From the NCBI GenBank assembly GCA_913050005.1, contig CAJXBI010000001.1, positions 1-64,000 of the forward strand: a stretch of DNA of 64,000 nucleotides. The letters run 5' to 3'. The notes beneath the pieces were generated by a model. The model was not told the DNA's origin. It saw only the letters and a list, made by a program, of their open reading frames with translations, and did no database searches. This document shows, piece by piece, positions 42,025 to 51,807 of the stretch (position 1 is the stretch's first letter; the number at the start of each line of letters is the position of its first letter). Position numbers and translations under genes: made by a program. The DNA comes from an uncultured Bacteroidota bacterium. GTDB taxonomy: Bacteria; Bacteroidota; Bacteroidia; NS11-12g; UBA9320.

Positions 42025-43080
42025 ATGAATTCTTTTGGAAGACATATCATTCTTACCTCATATGGGGAATCTCACGGTAAAGCTGTAGGGTCGGTATTAG
42101 ATGGTTTTCCAGCGGGGTTTGAAGTTGATATTTCATTCATCCAGCAACAATTAGACAGAAGAAAACCGGGGCAGTCTAATTTGACCTCACCACGAAAGGA
42201 GTCAGACCAGGTAGATATTCAAAGCGGAATATTTGATGGCAAAACAACGGGAGCACCAATTCATTTCCAATTATTGAATATGGATGCAAAACCACAGGAT
42301 TATGATCACCTTAAAGAGGTTTTCAGACCAAGTCATGCTGATTATACATATCATGCAAAGTATGGTGTAAGAGATCATCGTGGAGGAGGAAGGAGTAGTG
42401 CGAGAGTAACTGCTGGTTGGGTTGCAGGTGGTGCATTAGTTCAAGATTATCTTCATAAGAACCATAATATTTCTATCTCCAGCTATGTTTCACAAATAGG
42501 TAATGTTTTGATGGATTCTACGGATAAAAAATTCACATTACCTCAAATTGATGCTTCCCTTGTGCGTTGTCCAAATAATGAAGTGTCAGACCTTATGATT
42601 CAAGCTGTTGAGCAAGCAAAATTATCAAAAGACAGTTTAGGTGGTGTAATCACTTGTGTTATTTCTGGGATTAAGCCAGGGGTTGGAAATCCTGTTTTTG
42701 GAAAATTGAATGCACTTTTAGCTCATGCTATAATGAGTATTAACGCGACTAAAGGCTTTGAGATAGGTGGAGGATTTAATATGGCTTCTAAAAAAGGTTC
42801 AGAGGTAAATGATAATTTTACTAATAAAGGGGGTATAATTCGTACTCAAAGTAATTTTTCAGGGGGTACACAAGGGGGCATAAGTAATGGTATGGATATT
42901 GTTTTTCGGGTAGCTTTTAAACCAACTGCTACAATTGGAATTGAGCAAAACACCCTTAATACATCTCAAGATGAAATAGTTATAGAAGCTGCTGGCAGAC
43001 ATGACCCATGCGTGGTACCAAGGGCTGTACCAATTGTTGAAAGTATGGCGGCATTAGTTATTGGTGATTTGATTATCTAA
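42025..43080 (+). CDS. aroC: Chorismate synthase
   Basis: 'SFGRHIILTSYGESHGKAVGSVLDGFPAG...RRKPGQSNLTSPRKESD'; start corrected from 41935 to 42025. Confidence 0.97.
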   Translation: MNSFGRHIILTSYGESHGKAVGSVLDGFPAGFEVDISFIQQQLDRRKPGQSNLTSPRKESDQVDIQSGIFDGKTTGAPIHFQLLNMDAKPQDYDHLKEVFRPSHADYTYHAKYGVRDHRGGGRSSARVTAGWVAGGALVQDYLHKNHNISISSYVSQIGNVLMDSTDKKFTLPQIDASLVRCPNNEVSDLMIQAVEQAKLSKDSLGGVITCVISGIKPGVGNPVFGKLNALLAHAIMSINATKGFEIGGGFNMASKKGSEVNDNFTNKGGIIRTQSNFSGGTQGGISNGMDIVFRVAFKPTATIGIEQNTLNTSQDEIVIEAAGRHDPCVVPRAVPIVESMAALVIGDLII

Positions 43081-43083
43081 ATT

Positions 43084-43911
43084 TTGCAAAGATTTATACT
43101 TGTATTTCTCAGGTTTTATTTAAGGTTGGTGAATTTTATTTCACCCCGACTCGGCGGTAAACATGCCTTTTTGTTGTTTTGTTACCCTTTTCCTCTTAAG
43201 CTAAAAAAGCATCAATATGAATTTTTAAAATCAGGTAAAATGTCATTTATTGATTTTGAGGGAAAGCGAGTTGCCCAGTACAATTGGGGTAGTGGTGAGA
43301 AAGTAATTTTGTGTTTACATGGTTGGCAGAGTAGCAGTTTTAGGTGGAAGAAATATGTAGAGGCATTTGATAAAAAAGAATACACAATTATTTGTTTAGA
43401 TGCTCCAGCTCATGGTAGGTCGGAAGGAAGACTGTTTAATGTACCTATGTATTCAAGACTGATTCAACAGTTCCTTGGGCAGAATGAAACAAGTATTATT
43501 TTATCCCATAGTTTGGGTGCGTTCAGTACGATGTATCTGTTGAGCAAAAAACCTGAATTGTCTCCCAAAAAGGTTATTGTATTAGGGACACCTAATAATG
43601 CAGATTTTTTCATTGATGAATTCATTCGAGTTTTGGGATTATCACCTGTCATAAGGAAAAATTTAGTTAATTACTTTTCAAATTATTCTGGAATGAAGAC
43701 TTCAGATTTTGATTCAAAACTATTTGCTAAAAATCAAAAATCGTCGGGATTAATTATACATGATAAAAGAGATGTAGAAGCTCCCTTCAATTATGCAAAA
43801 GATATGGCTGAAATTTGGCCAAAATCAATTTTTGTGGAAACGGATGGTCTTGGACATAAGCTTAAACACGACTTCGTTGTTAAAGAGGTAATGGAGTTCA
43901 TGGAGAAGTGA
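43084..43911 (+). CDS. Alpha/beta-fold hydrolase
   Basis: 'VILCLHGWQSSSFRWKKYVEAFD...LDAPAHGRSEG...SIILSHSLGAFS'; TTG start inferred. Confidence 0.85.
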   Translation: MQRFILVFLRFYLRLVNFISPRLGGKHAFLLFCYPFPLKLKKHQYEFLKSGKMSFIDFEGKRVAQYNWGSGEKVILCLHGWQSSSFRWKKYVEAFDKKEYTIICLDAPAHGRSEGRLFNVPMYSRLIQQFLGQNETSIILSHSLGAFSTMYLLSKKPELSPKKVIVLGTPNNADFFIDEFIRVLGLSPVIRKNLVNYFSNYSGMKTSDFDSKLFAKNQKSSGLIIHDKRDVEAPFNYAKDMAEIWPKSIFVETDGLGHKLKHDFVVKEVMEFMEK

Positions 43912-43998
43912 TATTATCAATAAAGACATCTGTGAGAATTTAATGCCTTAGCAGTATTTCGTGATTTGAGTTAAAAAAAATTACCTAACATTGAACCT

Positions 43999-45405
43999 AT
44001 GAAAAAAATAGCTTTACACTGGCAAGTAATTATTGCTCTTGTTCTGGGTGTAATGTATGCTGTTTTGGCTGTTATTTTAGGTTGGCAGAGCATTACAAAG
44101 GCCTACATATCGCCATTTGGAGATATTTTCATAAACCTTCTAAAACTGATTGCTGTGCCATTAGTCTTGTTTAGCATCATAACGGGAATAGGTAGTCTAA
44201 AAAATATTAAACAACTCGGTAGAGTAGGAGTGAAAACACTCTTGATTTATATAGGTACAACAATGAGTGCAATTCTCATAGGTCTATTGTTGGTTAATCT
44301 CATTAAACCAGGTAATTTCACTTCAGATGACTCTAAACTAGAAAAAAGAATCGAATACGAATTATGGTTAATGGATAATCCACACGTAATTCCTTTAGAT
44401 AATGTTAGCGAATTATCAAATGTTGAGAACGAACAACTTATCAAGGATGTTCAGGCAAGAGTTAGTAAAAGTGAAATCAGCCTAGCTGTACAGGATAAAA
44501 TAAACAAAGCAAATAACAAAAAAAGTAAGGGACCTTTGGCTCCACTTGTTGATATTGTTCCTAAAAATGTGATTGTAGCATTGGCTGAAATGGAAATGTT
44601 ACAGATTATATTTTTTGCGATATTTTTTGGGGTGGTCTTGGTTAATCTAAAAGACAAACATGCAAAACCAGTTCGGGAACTTATGGAGGGGTTGAATGAG
44701 CTATTTGTTGCTATGGTCAACATAATAATTAAAACCATGCCCTTTTTTGTTTTTACCTTAATGGCAGGTAGCTTGGTGGAGGCAGCTGGTGAGAATATGA
44801 CTAAGCTCAAAGAACAATTGTTATTTTTAGGGCATTATTCTTGGGTTGTAGTTCTGGCTCTATTTATAGTAGCATTTATTTTTTATCCATTACTAATTCA
44901 GTTCTTTGTGAAACGACTTTCTATAATGCAATTTCTTAGAGGGATCAGTAAGGCTCAGCTGACTGCTTTTTCAACTTCTAGTAGCATGGCAACCTTACCA
45001 GTTACAATGGAATGTGTTCATTATAATTTGAAGGTGCCAAAACCGATCTCTAGTTTTGTTTTGCCAATTGGGGCAACGGTTAATATGGATGGCACGAGTT
45101 TATATCAAGCAATAGCTGTAGTGGCCATGGCTCAATTTCATATGATAGACCTGAGCTTTGCTCAACAAATGATTATTGTTTTAACAGCTACACTAGCAAG
45201 TATTGGTGCAGCTGCGGTACCTAGTGCAGGACTAGTACTAATGATTGTAGTTTTAGAAAGTGTGGGCCTGAATCCTGCTTGGATTGCTATTATACTTCCT
45301 GTCGATCGAATATTAGATATGTGTAGAACTGTTGTTAATGTTACGGGAGATGCAACAGTTTCGTCTATAATTGCAACTTCAGAAGAAGTGAGTGAAAAAA
45401 AATAA
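43999..45405 (+). CDS. Dicarboxylate/amino acid:cation symporter (DAACS family)
   Basis: 'FSTSSSMATLPVTMECV', 'LPIGATVNMDGTSLYQAIAVVAMAQ'. Confidence 0.94.
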   Translation: MKKIALHWQVIIALVLGVMYAVLAVILGWQSITKAYISPFGDIFINLLKLIAVPLVLFSIITGIGSLKNIKQLGRVGVKTLLIYIGTTMSAILIGLLLVNLIKPGNFTSDDSKLEKRIEYELWLMDNPHVIPLDNVSELSNVENEQLIKDVQARVSKSEISLAVQDKINKANNKKSKGPLAPLVDIVPKNVIVALAEMEMLQIIFFAIFFGVVLVNLKDKHAKPVRELMEGLNELFVAMVNIIIKTMPFFVFTLMAGSLVEAAGENMTKLKEQLLFLGHYSWVVVLALFIVAFIFYPLLIQFFVKRLSIMQFLRGISKAQLTAFSTSSSMATLPVTMECVHYNLKVPKPISSFVLPIGATVNMDGTSLYQAIAVVAMAQFHMIDLSFAQQMIIVLTATLASIGAAAVPSAGLVLMIVVLESVGLNPAWIAIILPVDRILDMCRTVVNVTGDATVSSIIATSEEVSEKK

Positions 45406-45486
45406 TAGAACAATTATGACTCAAATATGGTTTATATAACTAGATATAAAATGACTATAACTTTTTATTTGTACTACTATTAAATC

Positions 45487-47571
45487 ATGAATAAATTAAT
45501 TTACACAATAATTTCAACTCTAATTTCAACATTTGTAATCGCTCAATGTGGTACTGATGAATATAATTATCGGCTGGTCAAAGATAAATTATCAGAACGT
45601 CTAACTTATGTAGATTATTTAGAGCAAACGTATAGTTTAAATGGTGTTAAGTTCGATGAGTCTTTGGATATAAAGAGTAAAAAAGCTTCAAGAGTTATAC
45701 CAGTTGTATTTCATGTGATTCATGCTTACGGTGATGAGAATATTAGCAAAGCACAGATTGAAGACCAGATGCGTGTTATCAATGAAGATTTTCAACGAAA
45801 AAATTCAGATGCTTCAAATACAAGGGATTTCTTTAAAAGCAGAGCAGCAAATTTTGATATTGAATTTAAGTTGGCTCGTATCGCTCCGGATGGTTCTTAT
45901 ACAGAAGGAATCACTCGGACCTACGATCCGATTAATATGATTGAGGATTATGAGGATCAAGATAATGAGGCTAAATCAGTTGCTTTAGCATGGGATAGGA
46001 ATAGATACTTGAACATATGGGTAGTTAAAGAGATTAAAAGCAGTGGCACAGGAACAATATTAGGTTATGCTCAGTTTCCAGGACAACGTGCATCAACAGA
46101 TGGTATTGTAATGATTCATGATCGTGTGGGTACTATTGGAACTGCCAGCTCTTCATCGTCAGGGAAGGGTAGAACATTAACACACGAGATTGGTCATTGG
46201 TTAGGACTTTACCATCCATTTCAGGGAGGTTGTTTTGGTGGTGGAGATCGTGTAGATGACACTCCGCCTGTATTGGAAGCTTCTTATGGTTGTACCTCAG
46301 GGCAAAATCCCAATACTTGTAATAGTGATTTTCCAGACGAAATTGATATGGTTGAAAACTACATGGATTATGCAAATGGGAGTTGTATGAATGCTTTTAC
46401 AAACGGACAACTTGCTCGAGTGAATGGCTTTCTAGCAAGTACTAATTACAGGGCAAGAAATATAGCGGCTTCTAATATCACAGCTACTGGAGTAAACACT
46501 AATCCAGTCTCGATACCTAAAGCAGATTTTTGGTATGATAATCCAGATAAAAAAGTGATTTGTGCTGGTCAGATTATGAAGTACAAAGATTTTAGTTACA
46601 ATGGAGATATTACACAAAGAACTTGGAAATTTGAGGGAGGGACTCCTGCAACATCAACAGCTGTAAATCCAGAAATAGTTTACAACACACCTGGAGTTTA
46701 CAAGGTAGAGCTTGATGTGGCTAATAGTGCTGGTGGTACTACTGCTAGTCGGATTTTATTTGTCACAGTCTTACCTAATGTAGCCGAATCAAAAGCTCCT
46801 TTCGGACAAGATTTTGAGTCAAGTACTTCCGTTAGCGGATGGCAGTTTGAAAAAGATCTTTCGGGCAATGGTTGGAGTAAATCTTCATCTATAGGATACT
46901 CAGGCAGTAATTCAATACAAGCTTATGTTGATGAAAATACACCACAATCACTTCGTATGAAAGCAATATCTGAAGCTGTTGATGTTAGTGAGTATGAAGT
47001 TCCATTAAATCTGCATTTTAAATATGCTTATGCAAGGAGAATTTCGAGTGCTTCAGAAATATTATTAGTTTTAGGTTCAGTTGATTGTGGTCAATCCTGG
47101 GCTACGCTAAAAGCCTACAATAGTGCTAACCTAGTTACGGGTCCAGTATCGCCTAATTGGGTGCCTCAATCCAAATCAGACTGGGGAAGGGCTTCAATTA
47201 GTTTGTCCAAATACAAGGATGCAACTAATTTATTCTTAAGATTTGACGTGATTAGTCAGCAAGGAAATTCTGTTTTTATTGATGACATTAATATTGGAGA
47301 GTTTGCTTTGTCAACACCACATCTAGATTATGAGATTCCTTGGAAAATTTTCCCTAATCCTGCAAAGAATAATTTTATAGTTGAAACAAAGAGTAAGGTT
47401 ATTAGTGGTAATTTGTATATCGTGGATTTAACAGGAAGAATACTTTTTGAGAAAAAAATAAATTCAGATCAAATCACGATTAATTCATCAGGTATTCCCA
47501 ACGGATTATACATCTTATCTGTTGTGAATGATAATAAAGTATGGTCTAGTAAGCTAATAATTAATAAATAA
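45487..47571 (+). CDS. Secreted M43 (pappalysin-type) zinc metalloprotease with PKD domain and T9SS sorting domain
   Basis: Signal peptide; 'LTHEIGHWLGLYHPF' (HExxHxxGxxH); 'NYMDYANGSCMNAFT' Met-turn; PKD-like 'WKFEGGTPATS'; C-terminal 'WKIFPNPAKNNFIVE...GLYILSVVNDNKVWSSKLIINK'. Confidence 0.92.
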   Translation: MNKLIYTIISTLISTFVIAQCGTDEYNYRLVKDKLSERLTYVDYLEQTYSLNGVKFDESLDIKSKKASRVIPVVFHVIHAYGDENISKAQIEDQMRVINEDFQRKNSDASNTRDFFKSRAANFDIEFKLARIAPDGSYTEGITRTYDPINMIEDYEDQDNEAKSVALAWDRNRYLNIWVVKEIKSSGTGTILGYAQFPGQRASTDGIVMIHDRVGTIGTASSSSSGKGRTLTHEIGHWLGLYHPFQGGCFGGGDRVDDTPPVLEASYGCTSGQNPNTCNSDFPDEIDMVENYMDYANGSCMNAFTNGQLARVNGFLASTNYRARNIAASNITATGVNTNPVSIPKADFWYDNPDKKVICAGQIMKYKDFSYNGDITQRTWKFEGGTPATSTAVNPEIVYNTPGVYKVELDVANSAGGTTASRILFVTVLPNVAESKAPFGQDFESSTSVSGWQFEKDLSGNGWSKSSSIGYSGSNSIQAYVDENTPQSLRMKAISEAVDVSEYEVPLNLHFKYAYARRISSASEILLVLGSVDCGQSWATLKAYNSANLVTGPVSPNWVPQSKSDWGRASISLSKYKDATNLFLRFDVISQQGNSVFIDDINIGEFALSTPHLDYEIPWKIFPNPAKNNFIVETKSKVISGNLYIVDLTGRILFEKKINSDQITINSSGIPNGLYILSVVNDNKVWSSKLIINK

Positions 47572-49889
47572 TGTCAAAAAATTTAGTTATTGTAGAGTCC
47601 CCTGCCAAGGCGAAGACAATTGAAAAGTTTTTAGGTGAGGGCTTCACCGTTAAGTCAAGTTTTGGACACATTCGTGATTTAGCCAAAGGAGACTCAGCTA
47701 TAGATATAGAGAGGGGGTATATGCCCAATTATATTGTATCAACAGATAAAAAGAAAATTGTTACAGAGCTAAAGAAGCTTGCAAAAGATGCCGATATGGT
47801 ATGGCTTGCTTCGGATGAAGATCGAGAGGGAGAAGCAATATCTTGGCACCTCTCTGAGGTTTTGGGGTTGAAACCTAATAACACAAAACGAATTGTATTC
47901 CATGAAATTACAAAGTCTGCGATTTTACATGCCATAGATAATCCAAGAGATATAGATAATAATTTAGTCAAGGCCCAGCAAGCTAGAAGGGTTCTTGATC
48001 GTTTGGTAGGTTTTCAACTCTCTCCTGTTTTATGGAGAAAAGTGAAGCCATCGTTGAGTGCAGGAAGAGTTCAAAGTGTTGCCGTAAGATTGATAGTAGA
48101 ACGAGAAAAACAAATTGAAGGTTTTGTCACAAGCTCGAGTTTCAAATTGCAAGGATTGTTTCAAACATCAGGCAAGCCTATTTATGCAGATTTATCTAAG
48201 CGACCATCTACTCTTCAGGATGCCAATGAGTTTTTAGCTCGCTGTAAAGGTGCAACATTCAAGGTAGGTTCAATCAAGACAGTACCTGCTAAACGTTATC
48301 CATCAGCACCATTTACAACCTCTACACTTCAACAAGAGGCCAGTAGAAAATTGGGTTTCAATGTATCAAGAACAATGATGCTTGCTCAACGGTTGTACGA
48401 AAATGGACATATTACATACATGAGGACGGATTCAGTAAATCTATCTGATTTCGCTCGAAAAAGTGCCCAAAACTCCATTAACAATGAATATGGTGAACAA
48501 TATTCAAAACCAAGAAAATATGCTACCAAAAATGATAGTGCTCAAGAAGCTCACGAAGCAATAAGGCCTACCAATTTTGATTTAAATAGTGCTGGAGATG
48601 ATGATGCACAAATGAGGCTTTATCAGCTGATATGGAAAAGAGCTATTGCTTCTCAAATGAGTGATGCACAACTTGAAAGAACAACTATAGAAATAGTTAA
48701 TGATAAGATTACAGATGCCTTCAAAGCTAAAGGTGAGGTAATAAAGTTCGATGGATTTCTAAAAGTATATCTTGAGGGTACAGATGATGAGAATGACGAG
48801 GAAGACAGTGGATTACTTCCTAAAGTATCTAAAGGGCAAGTTCTTGAACTCTCAGAAATAAAAGCTACACAAAGGTACACAAGACCTCCTGCTAGATTTA
48901 CAGAAGCTAGCTTAGTGAAACGATTGGAAGAGTTGGGTATTGGTAGACCATCTACTTATGCTCCAACAATATCAACTGTCCAGAAACGCGGCTATGTAGT
49001 TAAAGACGAAATTGACGGAAAGTCTCGATCTTATGACGTTCTCACATTGAAGAATGATGAAATTGTTAGTGAGAAACTCAATGAAAATTATGGTGCTGAT
49101 AAAAATAAGCTTCATCCAAGCGACATCGGGAGAGTAGTTACCGAATTTTTGATCGAACATTTCAGTGAAATTATGGATTTTGGTTTCACAGCTAGCGTAG
49201 AGAAGGAGTTTGACGAAATTGCTGAGGGAATGAAAAATTGGTCCCAAATGATCGATGATTTTTACCAACCATTTAGTAAAAATGTAACTAAAACTCTTGA
49301 AAATGCTGGTAGAGCAACAGGTGAAAGAGCATTGGGTAACGATCCCAAGACAGGCAAGCCTATAATTGCAAGAATAGGACGTTTCGGACCAATGGTTCAA
49401 ATTGGAGAACAAGATGACGAGGAGAAGCCAAGATTTGCTAGTCTAACCAAAGGACAAAATATCAACAATATAACGTTAGAAGAAGCACTAGACTTATTCA
49501 AAATGCCAAGGATTCTAGGTGATTATGAGGATAAGGATGTGAAAGCCAATATTGGTAGATTCGGTCCGTATATACAACATCAAAAAATGTTTGTATCTAT
49601 ACCTAAAGAGGAGGATGTCATGACCATTGAATTGAGTAGGGCTATAGAACTAATAGAAGAAAAAAAAATAGCCGATGCTAATCGTATAATTAAAAAATTT
49701 GAGGAAGATCCTGATACAGAAATTCTAAATGGGAGATGGGGACCATATATTAAGTCAGGTAAGAAAAATTACAAATTGCCAAAAGATCTTGCAGATCCAT
49801 CCAAATTATCATTTGGTGAGGTCAAATATATTATTGAAAATCAACCTGCAAAAGGAAAACGAAAGGCTTTGAAATCGGTTAAGAAATAG
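47571..49889 (+). CDS. topA: DNA topoisomerase I
   Basis: 'NLVIVESPAKAKTIEKFLGEGFTVKSSFGHIRDL', 'SAGRVQSVAVRLIVEREKQIE', 'ITYMRTDSVNLS'. Confidence 0.97.
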   Translation: MSKNLVIVESPAKAKTIEKFLGEGFTVKSSFGHIRDLAKGDSAIDIERGYMPNYIVSTDKKKIVTELKKLAKDADMVWLASDEDREGEAISWHLSEVLGLKPNNTKRIVFHEITKSAILHAIDNPRDIDNNLVKAQQARRVLDRLVGFQLSPVLWRKVKPSLSAGRVQSVAVRLIVEREKQIEGFVTSSSFKLQGLFQTSGKPIYADLSKRPSTLQDANEFLARCKGATFKVGSIKTVPAKRYPSAPFTTSTLQQEASRKLGFNVSRTMMLAQRLYENGHITYMRTDSVNLSDFARKSAQNSINNEYGEQYSKPRKYATKNDSAQEAHEAIRPTNFDLNSAGDDDAQMRLYQLIWKRAIASQMSDAQLERTTIEIVNDKITDAFKAKGEVIKFDGFLKVYLEGTDDENDEEDSGLLPKVSKGQVLELSEIKATQRYTRPPARFTEASLVKRLEELGIGRPSTYAPTISTVQKRGYVVKDEIDGKSRSYDVLTLKNDEIVSEKLNENYGADKNKLHPSDIGRVVTEFLIEHFSEIMDFGFTASVEKEFDEIAEGMKNWSQMIDDFYQPFSKNVTKTLENAGRATGERALGNDPKTGKPIIARIGRFGPMVQIGEQDDEEKPRFASLTKGQNINNITLEEALDLFKMPRILGDYEDKDVKANIGRFGPYIQHQKMFVSIPKEEDVMTIELSRAIELIEEKKIADANRIIKKFEEDPDTEILNGRWGPYIKSGKKNYKLPKDLADPSKLSFGEVKYIIENQPAKGKRKALKSVKK

Positions 49890-49922
49890 CTCTAATTATT
49901 TTGTGCTAAGTCGTTAGATTTG

Positions 49923-50825
49923 ATGGAAGTTAAAGAATTAAAAAATATGGTTTACTTACTTGACGATTCTGATGAACGTGTAGTAAGTCACATAGAAGAA
50001 AAAATTTTTTCATATGGATTAAATTCTATACCTTACCTAGAATCACTATGGCCTAACGAAGAGTCCGCAATAAGACAAGAAAAAATTGTAAATCTTATTA
50101 AACGAATTAAACAAAATGTATTAGCCGAAGAATTAAAATCTTGGCTGAATTCTGAAGAACAAGACTTATTAGATGGAGTTTTTATTATAAATAAAATTTT
50201 AGATCCTAATCTTGACCGTCAGCATATTGAGAACCAATTAGATAAGATAAAATTAGATACTTGGTTAGAATTAAATTACGATTTAACATCTTTTGAAAAA
50301 GTTAAGATATTAAATCGAATAATTTTTGACGTTCACAAATTTACTGGGGATACAGAAAACTATGATCATAGCAAAAATTCATTTTTATCTTCTGTGCTAG
50401 AACGAAAAAAAGGAAATCCAATCTCATTGGCTGTAGTTTATTGCATTATTGCACAAAGATTAAATATTCCTATTTATGGAGTTAATCTACCTCAGCATTT
50501 TATTCTCGGATATGTTAAAGACCTTGAGTGGCCACCTTTGCTGAGATTTAACGATGAGTCACTTTCAAGGGAAAGCCAATATAATGAAATCTTGTTTTAC
50601 ATAAATCCATTTAATAATGGACTTATTTTTAACCAAGAAAATATTCTTAAATTTTTAAAACAACTTAAACTAGAAGTTAAAGAAGATTATTTTAAAATTT
50701 GCGAGAACAGAGATATCATAATTAGAATTTTAAGAAATTTAGAAGTTTCTTTTTCCAAAGAGAATAATCACAGTAAGAAAGATCAGGTCTTGAATCTTAT
50801 TAAAATTATGATGAGAGAGGATTAA
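49923..50825 (+). CDS. Transglutaminase-like (SirB1-type) protein
   Basis: 'SFLSSVLERKKGNPISLAVVYCIIAQRLNIPIYGVNLPQHFILGY'. ATG at 49923, one codon after the TTG in the ORF track. Confidence 0.8.
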   Translation: MEVKELKNMVYLLDDSDERVVSHIEEKIFSYGLNSIPYLESLWPNEESAIRQEKIVNLIKRIKQNVLAEELKSWLNSEEQDLLDGVFIINKILDPNLDRQHIENQLDKIKLDTWLELNYDLTSFEKVKILNRIIFDVHKFTGDTENYDHSKNSFLSSVLERKKGNPISLAVVYCIIAQRLNIPIYGVNLPQHFILGYVKDLEWPPLLRFNDESLSRESQYNEILFYINPFNNGLIFNQENILKFLKQLKLEVKEDYFKICENRDIIIRILRNLEVSFSKENNHSKKDQVLNLIKIMMRED

Positions 50826-50841
50826 TTGGTTTATCCGATTA

Positions 50842-51807
50842 TTACCACCCAAGAATCCTGGCAAATATCAGTGGAGCAACAATGGTTGCATCACTTTCAA
50901 TAATAAATTTTGGGGTCTTTTTAGCTAATTTTCCCCATGTAATTTTCTCATTAGGTACAGCACCAGAGTAGGAGCCATAACTAGTAGTACTATCACTAAT
51001 TTGGCAAAAGTAGCTCCACAGTTTAGTAGGCTTTTCCAAATCTTGCTCCAGCATAGGAACAACACAAATTGGGAAATCACCAGCAATACCTCCACCAATT
51101 TGAAAGAATCCTATCGACGAATTTTTACTTGTATCAATGTACCAATCAGCGAGATAGGTCATATACTCAATACCACTTTTCATTGTACTTGGTATTAATT
51201 TGCCAACAATACAATTACTAGCAAAAATATTTCCAAGCGTGCTATCTTCCCAGCCAGGAACTACCATAGGTAAGTTTTTTTCAGCAGCAGCAAGAAGCCA
51301 CGAGTCTGCAGGGTCAATTTGATAATGTTCCTTCAAGCAACCATCCAATAACATTTTGTACATATATTCATGGGGAAGATATCTTTTTCCATTTGATTCT
51401 GCATTCTTCCAAAAACGTTCAATGTTGTGTTGAATTTTTCGGAATGCCTCTTCCTCTGGTATGCATGTATCAGTTACTCTATTGAGTTTTTGATCTAATA
51501 ATTGTTGTTCGTCAGTGGGTGTTAAGTCCCGATAATTAGGAATTCTCTTGTAATGGTCATGTGCTACTAGATTCATGACATCTTCTTCTAAATTAGCTCC
51601 CGTACAACTAATGCAATGAACTTTGTCTTGACGGATCATTTCAGCTAAAATTTTGCCAAGTTCAGCAGTACTCATTGCACCTGCAAGGGTAACCATCATT
51701 TTATTTCCTAAAATCAATTGGTTGTTATATTCATCCGCAGCATCTACTAATGAGGCTGCATTGAAATGCAGGAAGTATTTATCTATAAATTCACTAATTG
51801 GTTTCAT
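50842..51807 (-). CDS. Deoxyhypusine synthase-like protein (possible homospermidine/polyamine synthase)
   Basis: 'MVTLAGAMSTAELGKILAEMIRQDKVHCISCTGANLEED', 'GGGIAGDFPICV', 'TWGKLAKKTPKFIIESDATIVAPLIFARI' (WGK and ADA-like motifs of DHS). Confidence 0.9.
   Translation of the reverse strand: MKPISEFIDKYFLHFNAASLVDAADEYNNQLILGNKMMVTLAGAMSTAELGKILAEMIRQDKVHCISCTGANLEEDVMNLVAHDHYKRIPNYRDLTPTDEQQLLDQKLNRVTDTCIPEEEAFRKIQHNIERFWKNAESNGKRYLPHEYMYKMLLDGCLKEHYQIDPADSWLLAAAEKNLPMVVPGWEDSTLGNIFASNCIVGKLIPSTMKSGIEYMTYLADWYIDTSKNSSIGFFQIGGGIAGDFPICVVPMLEQDLEKPTKLWSYFCQISDSTTSYGSYSGAVPNEKITWGKLAKKTPKFIIESDATIVAPLIFARILGW

Noticed and set aside
48972-49412. Minus-strand ORF of 146 aa inside topA
   Set aside because: Antisense to conserved topoisomerase sequence; no promoter or domain signal.
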